From assembly GCA_008729055.1 (NCBI GenBank), contig SDUX01000082.1:1-64000 (forward strand): a stretch of DNA of 64,000 nt, in the 5' to 3' direction. A program made the translations under genes and the position numbers. The stretch comes from Pyropia haitanensis (taxonomy: Eukaryota > Rhodophyta > Bangiophyceae > Bangiales > Bangiaceae). The notes under the pieces are model-generated. The model did not search any database and was not told the origin of the DNA. It saw only the letters and a list, made by a program, of their open reading frames with translations. Numbering within the stretch: the stretch's first letter is position 1; the number at the start of each line of letters is the position of its first letter. Positions 10,401 through 19,834 of the stretch are shown piece by piece.

Positions 10401-11261
10401 TGTAAGGATATGCCCCTTAAATCCCCAAGACTGGAGCCTAGGGGATAAGGACTGGGGCCTCTCCTTCCCTGTCCTTCTCAGCCAACTCCTTCCAAGACGC
10501 ATCAACTCCAAAGTAATCTGGGGCATGCCGCGGTGTCCGTCCGATAATCTACTACTAACGGACGGTCAGCACGGGAGCCGCGGATTGGCTAACCGACACT
10601 ACCCTGACTCATCTGCCGACGGGTACAGTCTCCAACGGATCAACGGACTAACGGACCAAAAGACGAGCCACATCTCTGACGCGTCAGCAAGCCGGAACAA
10701 TCTCCCCGTGGACCAATGGGAGCGACAAGACTTGCTGACCCACGGGAGATATTCGACCCGAAGACTGGCGTCTGCTTACACGCCTCTGAGGCTTTTCGGG
10801 TCGAATGGCGCGTGGGGCCAGCCGCGCGGCGCTACGAGCGCCGCACACCGTCCCCCCCCCGTTTGGGGCTTTCTGGTGGGGCGCCTTGGGGCGCACACGC
10901 CCACCCTTGCTTTGTTCTGAGAGCCCATGCTTTGTTTTGAGAGCTTTGGTGCCGTCCACCGGCACGACGGGCAATTGCATGCTTTGGGGCACCCTGGGTG
11001 CCCCCCTGGGGGTATATAATGCGTGAGTGTGGGCGCCACCGGGAGAGACCTCGGGGGAACAACCACAGACAGAGACACAAAGACCTCCTTTACCTTCGAC
11101 CCCCTCGACCCTCACCGACGTCACGCCCATCCTCTTCCCCACCCCCATCACCGTCATCCCACCCGTCACCTTCCCCGCGCCCGGCATCCTCATTGGTGCA
11201 CGGGTTGCTGACACCGGCGCCAGTACGTTGAGGGCTGCCCGTGTGTGGGTGGTGCCTCACA
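10401..11261 (+). repeat. 3' LTR (LTR-C)
   Basis: An 861-bp TG...CA repeat matching LTR-B. It has the same TATA box (11013-11019) and the same 12-bp inverted repeat (10751-10762 with 10795-10806). It is followed by the GCGCA duplication at 11262-11266. Confidence 0.96.
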
Positions 11262-11266
11262 GCGCA
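11262..11266. repeat. Target-site duplication, right (GCGCA)
   Basis: Exact copy of 3890-3894, flanking the 3' LTR. Confidence 0.9.
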
Positions 11267-12084
11267 ACCCGAACCAGGACTGCCTTTTCATTGGGGACCA
11301 GCTGGGGGCGCACCGGCAGGTGGAGGTGGTCCGTATGGCTGCGCGGCACAACGTGCTCTGCTGGTGGCTGGTTGCGAACACGTCTCACTTCCTCCAGGTC
11401 CTGGATGACAAGTGCTTTGCGCGCCTGAAGAAGGTCGTGCCGGTGCTGTCTGAGGAGAAGGTGCTGGACGCTATGGTCAACAACGAGTCGGCCAGGGACT
11501 GCCTCCTAGAGGCGGCCTACGACGCAGAGCGCATTTTCTTCAACCGTCGGACGATTCAGGCGTCGTTCAAGTCCGTGGGGCTGTACCCTTGGGACCGAGA
11601 GCGGGTGCTGGAGCTGGCTCGACTCAACCTCGGCATTGGGCTCCCCACGGACGGTGTCGCTGACCAAGCGCGTGCGGCGGCCGTTGCTGTGATCACGGAG
11701 GCCCGCATGCAGCGCGCAGCCGGCCAGAGGACCGTCGTCAGCGGGCAGGCGGTCGTTGAAAAGGCCAAGGTGTACAGCGGCCAGGACCTGTTAAAGCAGC
11801 ACGAGGCGCGGATGGCGGCAGAGGCCGCCGAGGCAAGCCGCAAAGCCGCTGCCGCTGCGGAGAAGGAGGCAACCAAGGCAGCCAATGCCAGCAAGAAGGC
11901 TGCCGAGGTGGCGCACCGCGCGCTGCTGGTGTGTCAGGTGTGCAAGGAGCGTACGCATCGGGGTGGAGCGGCTTGGCATGTGTGCCGCTGTGCGTCGTTT
12001 CGTGTGTGTCCTGTGTGCCTGAAGGACGAGAATGGGAAGGTGGTGGTGTCTGCGCATGCGGTGGTGTGCTCATCTTCGCTTTGA
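11267..12084 (+). pseudogene. pogo/DDE_1-type transposase, right fragment
   Basis: C-terminal part of the transposase begun at 3525-3894. It opens with L-F-I-G-D-Q-L-G-A-H, where the second catalytic Asp is codon 11296-11298. About 100 bp on is N-T-S-H-F-L-Q-V-L-D with the third Asp (11404-11406), giving D-D35-D spacing. This matches the N-T-T-H-L-L-Q-P-L-D signature of the DDE_1 (pogo, Tigger, jerky) group. An Ala/Lys/Glu-rich helix follows, then a Cys-rich tail (C-x2-C, C-R-C, C-P-V-C) that may bind zinc. The fragment has no stop before 12082-12084. It is disabled by the retrotransposon insertions rather than by its own mutations, implying that it was intact when hit. Confidence 0.82.
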
Positions 12085-12812
12085 GAGGACGTACCACGTG
12101 TGAGTGATGGCCTGTTCTTTTGTTCTTCTTGTTCTTGTGCTTTCTTCAAAGTGAGTGAGATGAGAATTTATCACCGGATTTGAGAATTTGTCACCGCGTC
12201 TCCTTCTACTTCACCCCTCCCTCTGCTTTGTGTGCTGAACTGTCCGTCCCGCCTGGACGCGTGCGGCGGAATCGAAGGCGGCGGCGCATGACGTGGGCCG
12301 TGCGCTTGGCGAGGCCACTCTTGGCGGTAAGTTGGGGTGGGACGGAGTGGAAGTGGGAGAGGGGAAGGAGGCAAGATGGGGCAAGGGCCAGGAGGGAAGG
12401 TGCAGGGACGGGCGAGGTGTACCACCCTCTCGCGGGTCACCACCGTCAGTGTCTCTGCCGCCGCTGTCGCCATCGTCTCCGCCTCTGTTTCCGTTGCTGC
12501 TGCTTGCACCGCCGCCGTGAGCCCACGGAGCGTCTCTGTGGAGAGCGGCTCCCCGTGTGGGGGCGCCTGCGGACACGCGACGCGGCCACGATGCTGACGC
12601 CTACTTTGAGCCTTACGTGTCTTGTGGGTGCTGCGGGCCCACTTTCCCTGTCCCTTGTCCTCTTCACGCCGCACCGCCGGTGATGCGGGGTGTGCTTTCC
12701 TACTCATGCTGCGAGTGTGCTCTGTGCTGAGATGCTGTGATGACGCTGACTTGCCTTGCCCGTCCCTCTCACGTCAATTGGATGTATGCTCGCTTTATCT
12801 TGGTCTCGCTAC
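12085..12812. other. Non-coding spacer; probable 3' flank of the pogo element
   Basis: Starts with a T-rich stretch (12111-12150) and the repeated phrase GAGAATTT.TCACCG (near 12162-12199), perhaps subterminal sequence of the pogo element. I could not define its terminal inverted repeat because the other end is outside the window. No convincing gene. Confidence 0.5.
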
Positions 12813-12814
12813 TA

Positions 12815-13575
12815 GAGAGTTTTGGCAAGTAACTCGACTGTTGTTTCGACGGTATCTCGACTGCACATTGCGCCACGTTTCAGAGCTACCGTCGAGATAC
12901 AGGATTTTCCGACCGTCCCCGACGATATTCTCGGGATGTACAGTCGGGCCCCGGTGGATCGCGTTGAAGAAAAGCTGTACCTTTCAGCCACGTGTCGCGC
13001 GTGCGAGGCCCCAAAGGCGGGTGCTTTGGGCCGCCATATGCCGGTACAACCATTTCTGGTACATTGGACGCAGCTTGGCTGGCGCAGAGGGACAGGTGGT
13101 CTGTCCGTGGTGTCAGTGGGCTTGGCCAAGCGGGCCGATCGTTGTCGTGTTGCGCGCCTTTTTCCCAGCCCCTTGCACCCACCCTCCCCCCTTTGTTGGC
13201 CTTGTGCTGCCTCCACGTCGTGCCGAATATGCCATCCCCGAGCCCTACCACACCTGCAGAGGATGCGTCGTCTGCGTCCTCGAGGCGGGACCGGCCGTCT
13301 ACTGGTGGGGTCCCTGAATCGGCGACCAAGAAGCCGCGCCGGCTGTGGCGTCCCACTGGTGGAAGCGATCGCAACGACGTGCTGCGTCACTGCCTTGGTG
13401 GTGGCCCGCCTCGCCTTCTGTTCCGTTCGTGTGCAGGACTGTCGCGATACAGGAAAGTTACTTGCCAAAACTCGTTCGAGTCCGCGACAGTAGAAAAAAT
13501 ACGGTATCTCGACTCTTTCCAGATTCCGTCGAGATACAGTCGAAAGCGACCGTCGGATTACTTGCCAAAACTCTC
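12815..13575. mobile_element. TA-flanked 761-bp non-autonomous DNA transposon
   Basis: Terminal inverted repeats GAGAGTTTTGGCAAGTAA (12815-12832) and its exact complement (13558-13575) are each flanked by TA (12813-12814, 13576-13577). This fits Tc1/mariner-superfamily insertion. A second, near-identical copy of the right repeat lies exactly 100 bp inside (13458-13474), resembling the direct-repeat pairs in IR/DR-type elements. The motif GTATCTCGAC occurs twice at each end in alternating orientation (12852-12861, 12891-12900, 13504-13513, 13528-13537). A frame from ATG 13229 reads through basic K-K-P-R-R-L-W and may be a leftover transposase N-terminus. No catalytic domain remains, so movement would need help in trans. 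Confidence 0.72.
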
Positions 13576-13577
13576 TA

Positions 13578-14247
13578 CTGTTGTCACCTTGCCGTGTTCG
13601 TCTGCTTTGAGAGGCGGGGAGGGCAGGGCGATGCTGCCGATAGCAAATAAAAAAAGTCTTGCAGGAAAGAACCACGGAAGGCATTTGCGACACAGGATCG
13701 GAAGTACACTTGCGTGCATGTACCCGCATGGTCCATGCCAAAGAGTATTGTTCATGCATAGTCACGACTACCCACACACGACATATGCTCAACTTTGATT
13801 TCTAGATCACAAAACGTCTACACAGAAAAAGTGTGCTTTCGACTACGGACTATATTATTGCATGACTTGTTTTTGGCTGCCCCGTCGGATAAACTTTTGG
13901 GGCGCTCTGCGCCGCGCGGCGGTCGGCGCTCCCGTGCCGCCCGCGTCGGCGCGTTGGCGCGCCAGAGATCCGCCGCCCCCTCCCCCCCCCCCACCCCCCT
14001 CCCCCGCCCCTCCACCCCACGGTGGGGCGTCGCGCGCTCGCGCGTCGGCCGCTCGCGGGCGCGACTCCCCCCCCCAAAAAAACCGCACCACCAGCGGCGG
14101 CACCGCCCCACGAGACCGCCGCCGCCAACCCCCCCCCCGCGGCGGCCGCGGCGGCCGCCGCCGCCGCCGCCGCCGCCGCCGCTGCTCGGCGCGTCTGCCG
14201 TGCCCCCTGCGCCGCGGCGCGGCGGCGCACGCGGCGGCGCGCCGCGT

Positions 14248-14278
<31 letters not shown>

Positions 14279-15376
14279 GCCGCCACCGCCACCGCCGCCG
14301 CCACCGCCACCGCCGCCGCCACCGCCGCCGCGTGCCGCGGTGGCCAAGCGCCACACCGCCCGCCGGGCGTGGGCGGCGGCGCGTGCCCGCCGCGGGCGGC
14401 CGCCGTCAGAGACCCCCGCTGGGGGGGGGGGGGGGGTGGGCGTGGCCGCCCGCTGCTGGGGGGCGCCGCCGCCGACCTGGGGCAACGGCGGCGGCTATGG
14501 GGGGGGGGGCGTGGGGGGGGGGGGGGGGGTTGGCCACCGCCGTCCGCCGCGGGTGGCGCCCGCTGCCCGCCGCGGGTGGCGCCCGCTGCCCGCCGCGGGT
14601 GACGCCCGCTGCCCGCCGCGGGTGACGCCCGCTGCCCGCCGTGTGGCGCTGGAGGGGGAGAGGGGGGGGGGGGGGGCGGCGCGGCGACGCTGGCCGTTGC
14701 CGCCGCCCCACCGCCGCGCCGCGTGCCGTGCCGCGCCGCGTGCCGTGGCGCGCCGCGGGCGGGCGGCGGCGTGGCCATCCGCCACCGGCGGGAGCGCACG
14801 CACCACCCCCCCCCCCCCCCCCCCGCCTCCCCCCCCCCCCCCCCCCCGACGGACCGTCCCGCCGCCTCGGCCTCCCATCCACGCCACGCCGCGGGCGCGC
14901 CGTGGCGGTGCCGCCGCCGCCGCCGCCGCCGCCGCCGGGCCGCCCACCCCGTCGCCGCCCGCGGCACGCCGCGGCGCGGCGGCGCCGCCCGCCCGCTGCG
15001 CCGACGCCGCCGCCGCGGCGCGCCGCGCGCCGCCCGGGGGGGGGGGGGTGCCCCGCGCTGGGCGCGCGCGCGCGCGCGCGCGCGTGCGCGCGTCGCGGCC
15101 GGGGGGACGGTGCCGCGGTGGGGGGGGGGGGGGGGGGGGCGGGGGGTGTCACCACGTGTGGCAAGGACGGTCGCCGCAGCCCACCGCCGCCGCTCCCGCT
15201 CCCTGTGCCTGTGGGTGCTCTGGGGGGGGGCGGTGGGGGGGGGGGGGAGGCGGGCGCGGCGGGGGGAGCGGCCGCCGCCGTTGGCGTGCCGGGCGTGCCG
15301 GTCGTGGCGGCGTCGCGAGGCGGCGTGCCCCCCGTCGGGCTGCTGCGCGGCGACGGTGGCCCGCCACGGACCAAGG
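13578..15376. other. Low-complexity G/C desert
   Basis: Dominated by CCG/GCC microsatellites (for example 14246-14335), C and G homopolymers of 8-20 bases, and a 26-base CG-alternating stretch near 15061-15090. Many frames are open on both strands only because GC-rich triplet repeats lack stop codons. No domain is recognisable. The last few hundred bases are presumably the promoter and 5' UTR of the tetraspanin-like gene. Confidence 0.6.
14549..14640. repeat. 23-bp tandem repeat, four copies
   Basis: Four head-to-tail 23-bp units beginning GCGGGTG. Units 1-2 and units 3-4 differ by a G/A change at the eighth base, suggesting stepwise duplication in pairs. Confidence 0.85.
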
Positions 15377-16111
15377 ATGAAGGCGTGCGGCGTGGGGGGG
15401 GCGCTCCCCGCCCGCGCCCTCTTCCGCCGCCTCCTCGCCGCCCACACGACGACGGCGGTGGCGGTGCTGGTGGCGGGCCTCGCGCTCATCACCACCGCAA
15501 CGTGGGCGGTGGTCACCCAAGACGGTGCCCCCTACAACCGCCTCTCGTTTGGTCACTCCCTCGCCGCCGCGACGCTCTTCCTGTCCATGGTCCTCATCTC
15601 GGTCGGCGTGCTGCTCGTGCTCCTCGCGCCGGTGGGCGTCGTCACCCTCCGCGGCGGCGCGTGTCCGCTCGGCCTATCCGCGGCGTACGTGGTGGGCTTT
15701 GTCCTCCTCGGTGGGGTGTCCCTCTTTGCCGCGGTGGTGATGCTGCAGGTGGCCGCCGGCGGCGCCGGCCGCCCCGCCACGCGCGCGTTTATGGCCGCCG
15801 CGTGGGAGCGCTCCGTCGCGCGCACGCCCGCGACGGTGTGCAGGGTGGAGGCGGAGCAGGGGTGCCGCGGCTTTGACGCCGCCGACTGTGACGGGTGCGC
15901 CGAGACGGGCGGCCCGGCGGGCCGCCCGTGTGACCGCTCCCGGTGTGTGGATTGTGGGGCGGCGGTGTACGGGGCGGGCAGCTGCTACCCGCTGCTGTAT
16001 GGGGAGCTGGCGGGGAAGCTCCGGCCGGTGGGCATCACCGCGGCGGTCACGTCGCTGGTGGTGGGCGTCGAGGTGGCGGTGTTTGTCGCGGTCAACGTTG
16101 CGGATGGGTGA
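15377..16111 (+). CDS. Tetraspanin-like four-span membrane protein
   Basis: 244 residues from the ATG at 15377; the frame is open further left, but only through GC-repeat sequence. Four hydrophobic segments lie at about 24-46, 61-91, 97-124 and 216-241. Between spans 3 and 4 is a loop of roughly 90 residues with eight cysteines (near 155, 163, 171, 174, 185, 190, 193, 203). Short first loop, large cysteine-rich second loop and short termini match tetraspanin topology, though the exact C-C-G signature is replaced by C-R-G and C-D-G-C variants. Tetraspanins organise membrane microdomains, usually at the plasma membrane. The fold is inferred from topology; the family assignment is moderate. Confidence 0.65.
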   Translation: MKACGVGGALPARALFRRLLAAHTTTAVAVLVAGLALITTATWAVVTQDGAPYNRLSFGHSLAAATLFLSMVLISVGVLLVLLAPVGVVTLRGGACPLGLSAAYVVGFVLLGGVSLFAAVVMLQVAAGGAGRPATRAFMAAAWERSVARTPATVCRVEAEQGCRGFDAADCDGCAETGGPAGRPCDRSRCVDCGAAVYGAGSCYPLLYGELAGKLRPVGITAAVTSLVVGVEVAVFVAVNVADG

Positions 16112-19100
16112 CGGGCGGCGGCTCGGCGGCGCGGCCAACGACGGGGGAGTCGGCGGCCCGGGGTGGGCGCGCCTGCCGCGTCGGCGAGGTTGCGGTGTGG
16201 ACACGGGCGTGGACGGCGCCATGGGCGCGGCTGACTTACTTTATTTGTATCCACTGATCGGCGCAGGCGGCTGGCGGGCTTGGGCTTGGGGGTGGGGGGG
16301 GGGGGGGGGGGGTGGGAGGGGGGCTGGGCAGGGAGCGGGACAGGCATAAGCTGTCTAAACGAGGCGATTGCTTACCCTCTTTTGCGTGTTGGCAGCCGTG
16401 AACGGTCGTTGCCCTACCGGACTGCGTCCGACACCATGCAGTAGGTGGGCTCTTTGTGCTCGCCCCCACCCAAAAGGAGACCCAGCCTCAAGTGGCGCGG
16501 CAGCGGCAGCAACGTTTGCGGGTGAACACGGCGGTAAGGTGGAGAGGGCGGGCGGGCAGTCTGGGTTGCGCGGACTCTTCTCTGTGATGACCCCTGGGAC
16601 GCCTCAAAAGGGGTTGACGGTGGCGGCGCGGGCGCTGCGGCGGTGCCCATGACCATACAAGGACCAATACCTCTGTGACGCGGTCTTAGGATGACTGCGT
16701 CCCTAGCGGACATGCACGCTGCAGAGGCCACACAGTTGGTGAAGCGGTCCTCGCTGGCTGTTCGACGACGGAATGACACTTTACGCATGGCTGCACTGAA
16801 CTAGCGTATACCACACACGGCAACTCGGAGCGTGTGCCGGTGGGCGTCTTTCTCTCTGCACCTTCAACGTCGGGCGACGTCGGTGGGTTCGATCGAGGCA
16901 GCCGACAGAGATGGTGACGGTGGCGGCGACGGCAACGGCGGCCGACGCGATGGAGGAGCCCGTCCGGGCCCGTCTCCCTCGGAGCGGGCGCCATCCCCCG
17001 CGCCTCGGAACAGGCGCTTCTCTCTTGCAGGTGGACCCGCTCGCGCCGCCCGACAGGCTGCCCCGACGCATCCTCGCCAGGGGGGTGGTGGCGGCGACGG
17101 CGTGGGAGAGGGCGGCGACGATGAAATGGGGCGGGCTCCGCAGATGCTGTCGTCGGGTCGGCGCAGCCGGTGCCGGCGGCGCTGCACGAGGCGAATCGGC
17201 GGCGGGCAGACGGCGGCATCGTGAAGGAACCCATCGACAAGCGGCTCCCAGGAGGTGCTGACCATCTCCACTCTACAACAGCCTGCACCGGCCGGCAGGC
17301 GAATGGGCAGAGTCCGCTGCACCGGTCGGCAGGCGAACGGGCAGAGTCCCGAGAAGGGAAAGGGGAGAAGGAAGAGCGACGCCTCCAATGAGACACCCGC
17401 GGGCGCCAGCGGCTGCGGAAGGACTGCGTCCCGCGATGTACGGCGACGGCGGCGGCATCGCCGGCGGGCACCGGTGCCTGGTTGGGCTTCGTCGTTTGGC
17501 ATTTGCCATTTGCGCCCGGTGCGAACACACCCTCGCAGGGGTAGAGGAGCTTCCCTCTCGTCCTCGGCTGCCCGCTTCGCCCGCTTCGTCGCCGGGGCTG
17601 CCGCCGCCCGTGTCACAAGGGCGTCAGCCTGCCGCCCATCACGCACTACCGTAACTCTGTCGTTGCGCTGCGCGGCTGCGGGGGCGTTCGGGGAGGAACG
17701 TTGCCGCGGTCAGCTGGGCGGTTCACCCGCAGGCGGCGGGAGGTGTGCTGCGGTGGCGGACGCGTCAGGGACTGCGGCGGTCGACGCGGCGGCGGCAGTA
17801 GCGGCGCCGGCTGACGCGGCGGCCGCCGCCACCGCCAACAGTGCGGCTGGCGATGCACCACACGGATCGGGGCTGCGGGGCTGGGTGGGGGGTGGGAATT
17901 GCCGGTGTGGCGGGCGCGCTGCGCGCACGGGCGCAGCGGGAAGAGGTACGTCCCGAGGGGGACGGGAGCCCGTATCCCACACGAGGGAAACAAAGCGGAG
18001 ATCGAGCCCAATCCCTTGCGTCGGCCCCCTCGTTGTTGGGGAAGGGGGGGGGGTACGCTTACCAAAGAGCAGGAGGGTAGACACCGGCGGGAGGGTGGCG
18101 CGGGCGGAAAAGTAAGAGTGGGAATGCGCGTTCACGGGGGAGGCCTCCCTAGCGGCCACCGTGGCCGCCGCCGCTGCTGCTAAAGGTGGCCGCCACTGCC
18201 GCAGCCGCTAAGCGCCGCCCGCCGCCGCTGGCTGGACACGCGCCGCGACGGACTTGGACGCGGCGGCGGCGGCGGCGCGTCCACGCCACCACCAAACGCC
18301 GTGAGCGGACCCCCACCCGCGCCACGCCACGCCGGGCAGTCAAGGAACAACGGGTGGCTTGTTCGGAGCCGGCAAGTCCGCCCCCAAGCGCCTGCTAGTT
18401 GAGCGCCGCTGCGCAAACCCCCCCACTCTTTTGATGCTCTCGCCAAACCCCCGTCAACGACCGCCTCACACCCCCCCAATTGACCAGCCTCCCCCGCCTC
18501 TACGACCCAGCGCAACCCACCACCTCCCCCCACTTGCGGCGCAACGCGGACCCCACACGCCGGTCGGGGGCCGAAGGAACGAGAGCCAGTCAACGCGGCA
18601 CGCACCCGTGGTGCGGCAGGCGCCGCGCACTCGGCTCGAAATGTGGCTGACGTGGCCGCCCCGCTGCGGGCGGCCCCCCCACCCCTCGTCTCGGGATCTC
18701 ACTGGATCACAGCAGTGATCGTTTGCTCGGCCAGTGCCCGGTGTAGCCAACGGGTGTCTGGGAAGAGCTCCTTCGAGACGCCCATTGGACGCGCGCAGCG
18801 GAGCTCGCTCATGAAAAAGGGATGCCGCCACGGCATAGACTGTCCACCACGCTGGCGGTGCGTCCAGCATGGACGGCACCACTTCCACGCGCCGTGCCAG
18901 TGGGTGCCCCGCGGTGTGCTGGCAACCGCCCCCTGCATACAGGAACCAGTGTGGCTACCGCACCCGGGAGGCAGGCCTCGTCCATCTCGGCAGTGCGTCA
19001 CTTTTGCTGGACCGTTGGCTAGCCTGGCACCCGATCCACCCGAGTCACCGGCGGCCCCTGCAGCCCGCTGCCGGTCTCATGCTGCCCCGGCACTGGGAGA

Positions 19101-19834
19101 CGGGCGGGCGGCGTGCTGGCTGCACTGCGTCGCGGTGCGTGCAGCCGCGGGGCCACCAGCGAGGGGGGAGGGGGCACCCGCGGGGCCTCGCCACGGTAGG
19201 CCGGCCTACCGCGGCTGCCGCGGCTGCCGAGTCGCCGCAGCCGGCCGGTCAAGGCCCCCATCTCCCGCCGCCAACAGCCGGTGCGGCTGGAAATCCAGCA
19301 GATACGAATCGACACCCGCTCTAGGCAGCGGCGCAGCTGGTGTTGGGCCCCCCCTCGGTATCTCCCGCCCCGCCACGGGCACAGCGATCACGAGCTATAC
19401 GTTGCGTCAGCAAGTGCTGGCACCGCCCGGCGGCTGTGACTGGAGAAGGACGCGTGGGAGGGGGGGACGGCTTTCAAACACCCCTGCCTGGCTAGGGCCT
19501 TCCCCCCAACGCCGCGGGGTGCACCCTTGGGTGCACGGTCACGGGCGGCGGCAACTGCTCCTGGGAATGCCCTCGCGCGCTCGAGGGGGGTGTGGGTCCC
19601 CGATGGGCGGTGGAGGCCCATAAGAAGAATGGGTCCGTGAGCGTGTGTTTACTGTGCTGGGCTGTTGGCGTTACCCGCACGAGCCCCCCTGATGTACATC
19701 TCACTGTGTTTCCCCCCCCCTCGTCGCCGGTCCCAGTCAACCTCTTTGTACCAGGCCCCACTGTCGGGCTTCTCTACGGTCTCCTATTCCCCTTTCCGTC
19801 CCCGTTCTTGTCTGTGGTTTCCCCCTGGAACAGT
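16112..19834. other. Long intergenic region without a supported gene
   Basis: Several frames over 200 codons exist on both strands (for example around 16690-17530, 17255-18115 and 18643-19623). They overlap one another and show no domain, no conserved motif and biased Arg/Pro/Ala content typical of chance frames in GC-rich DNA. A G run lies at 16288-16325. The final 300 bp are pyrimidine-rich and probably serve as leader for the hydrolase gene. Confidence 0.5.
17283..17350. repeat. 34-bp tandem duplication
   Basis: Two adjacent 34-bp units starting CTGCACCGG, differing at about three positions. A short local duplication in non-coding sequence. Confidence 0.75.

Larger units (their letters stand above)
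3895..11261 (+). mobile_element. Complete Ty3/gypsy chromovirus, 7367 bp
   Basis: A full-length LTR retrotransposon: 5' LTR (3895-4755), a candidate primer-binding site, an extra zinc-finger ORF (4993-5631), gag (5996-6874), pol in the -1 frame (to 10389), a polypurine tract, and the 3' LTR (10401-11261). The order protease, RT, RNase H, integrase, chromodomain places it among the chromoviruses. I saw no difference between its two LTRs, the target duplication is perfect, and gag and pol are open, so the insertion is recent and possibly still competent. It sits inside a pogo-type transposase gene, 370 bp downstream of an older copy of the same family in the same orientation. Confidence 0.95.

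Noticed and set aside
13855..15516. A 553-codon minus-strand frame and several long plus frames
   Set aside because: All are Pro/Arg/Ala/Gly strings from CCG repeats, overlap each other, and contradict the supported tetraspanin-like frame.
16686..18115. Opposed 260-290 codon frames
   Set aside because: Mutually overlapping on both strands, no motif and no consistent composition; no basis to prefer either.
18643..19623. A 326-codon plus-strand frame
   Set aside because: Cys/His/Arg/Pro-rich without regular spacing; no domain and no plausible start context.
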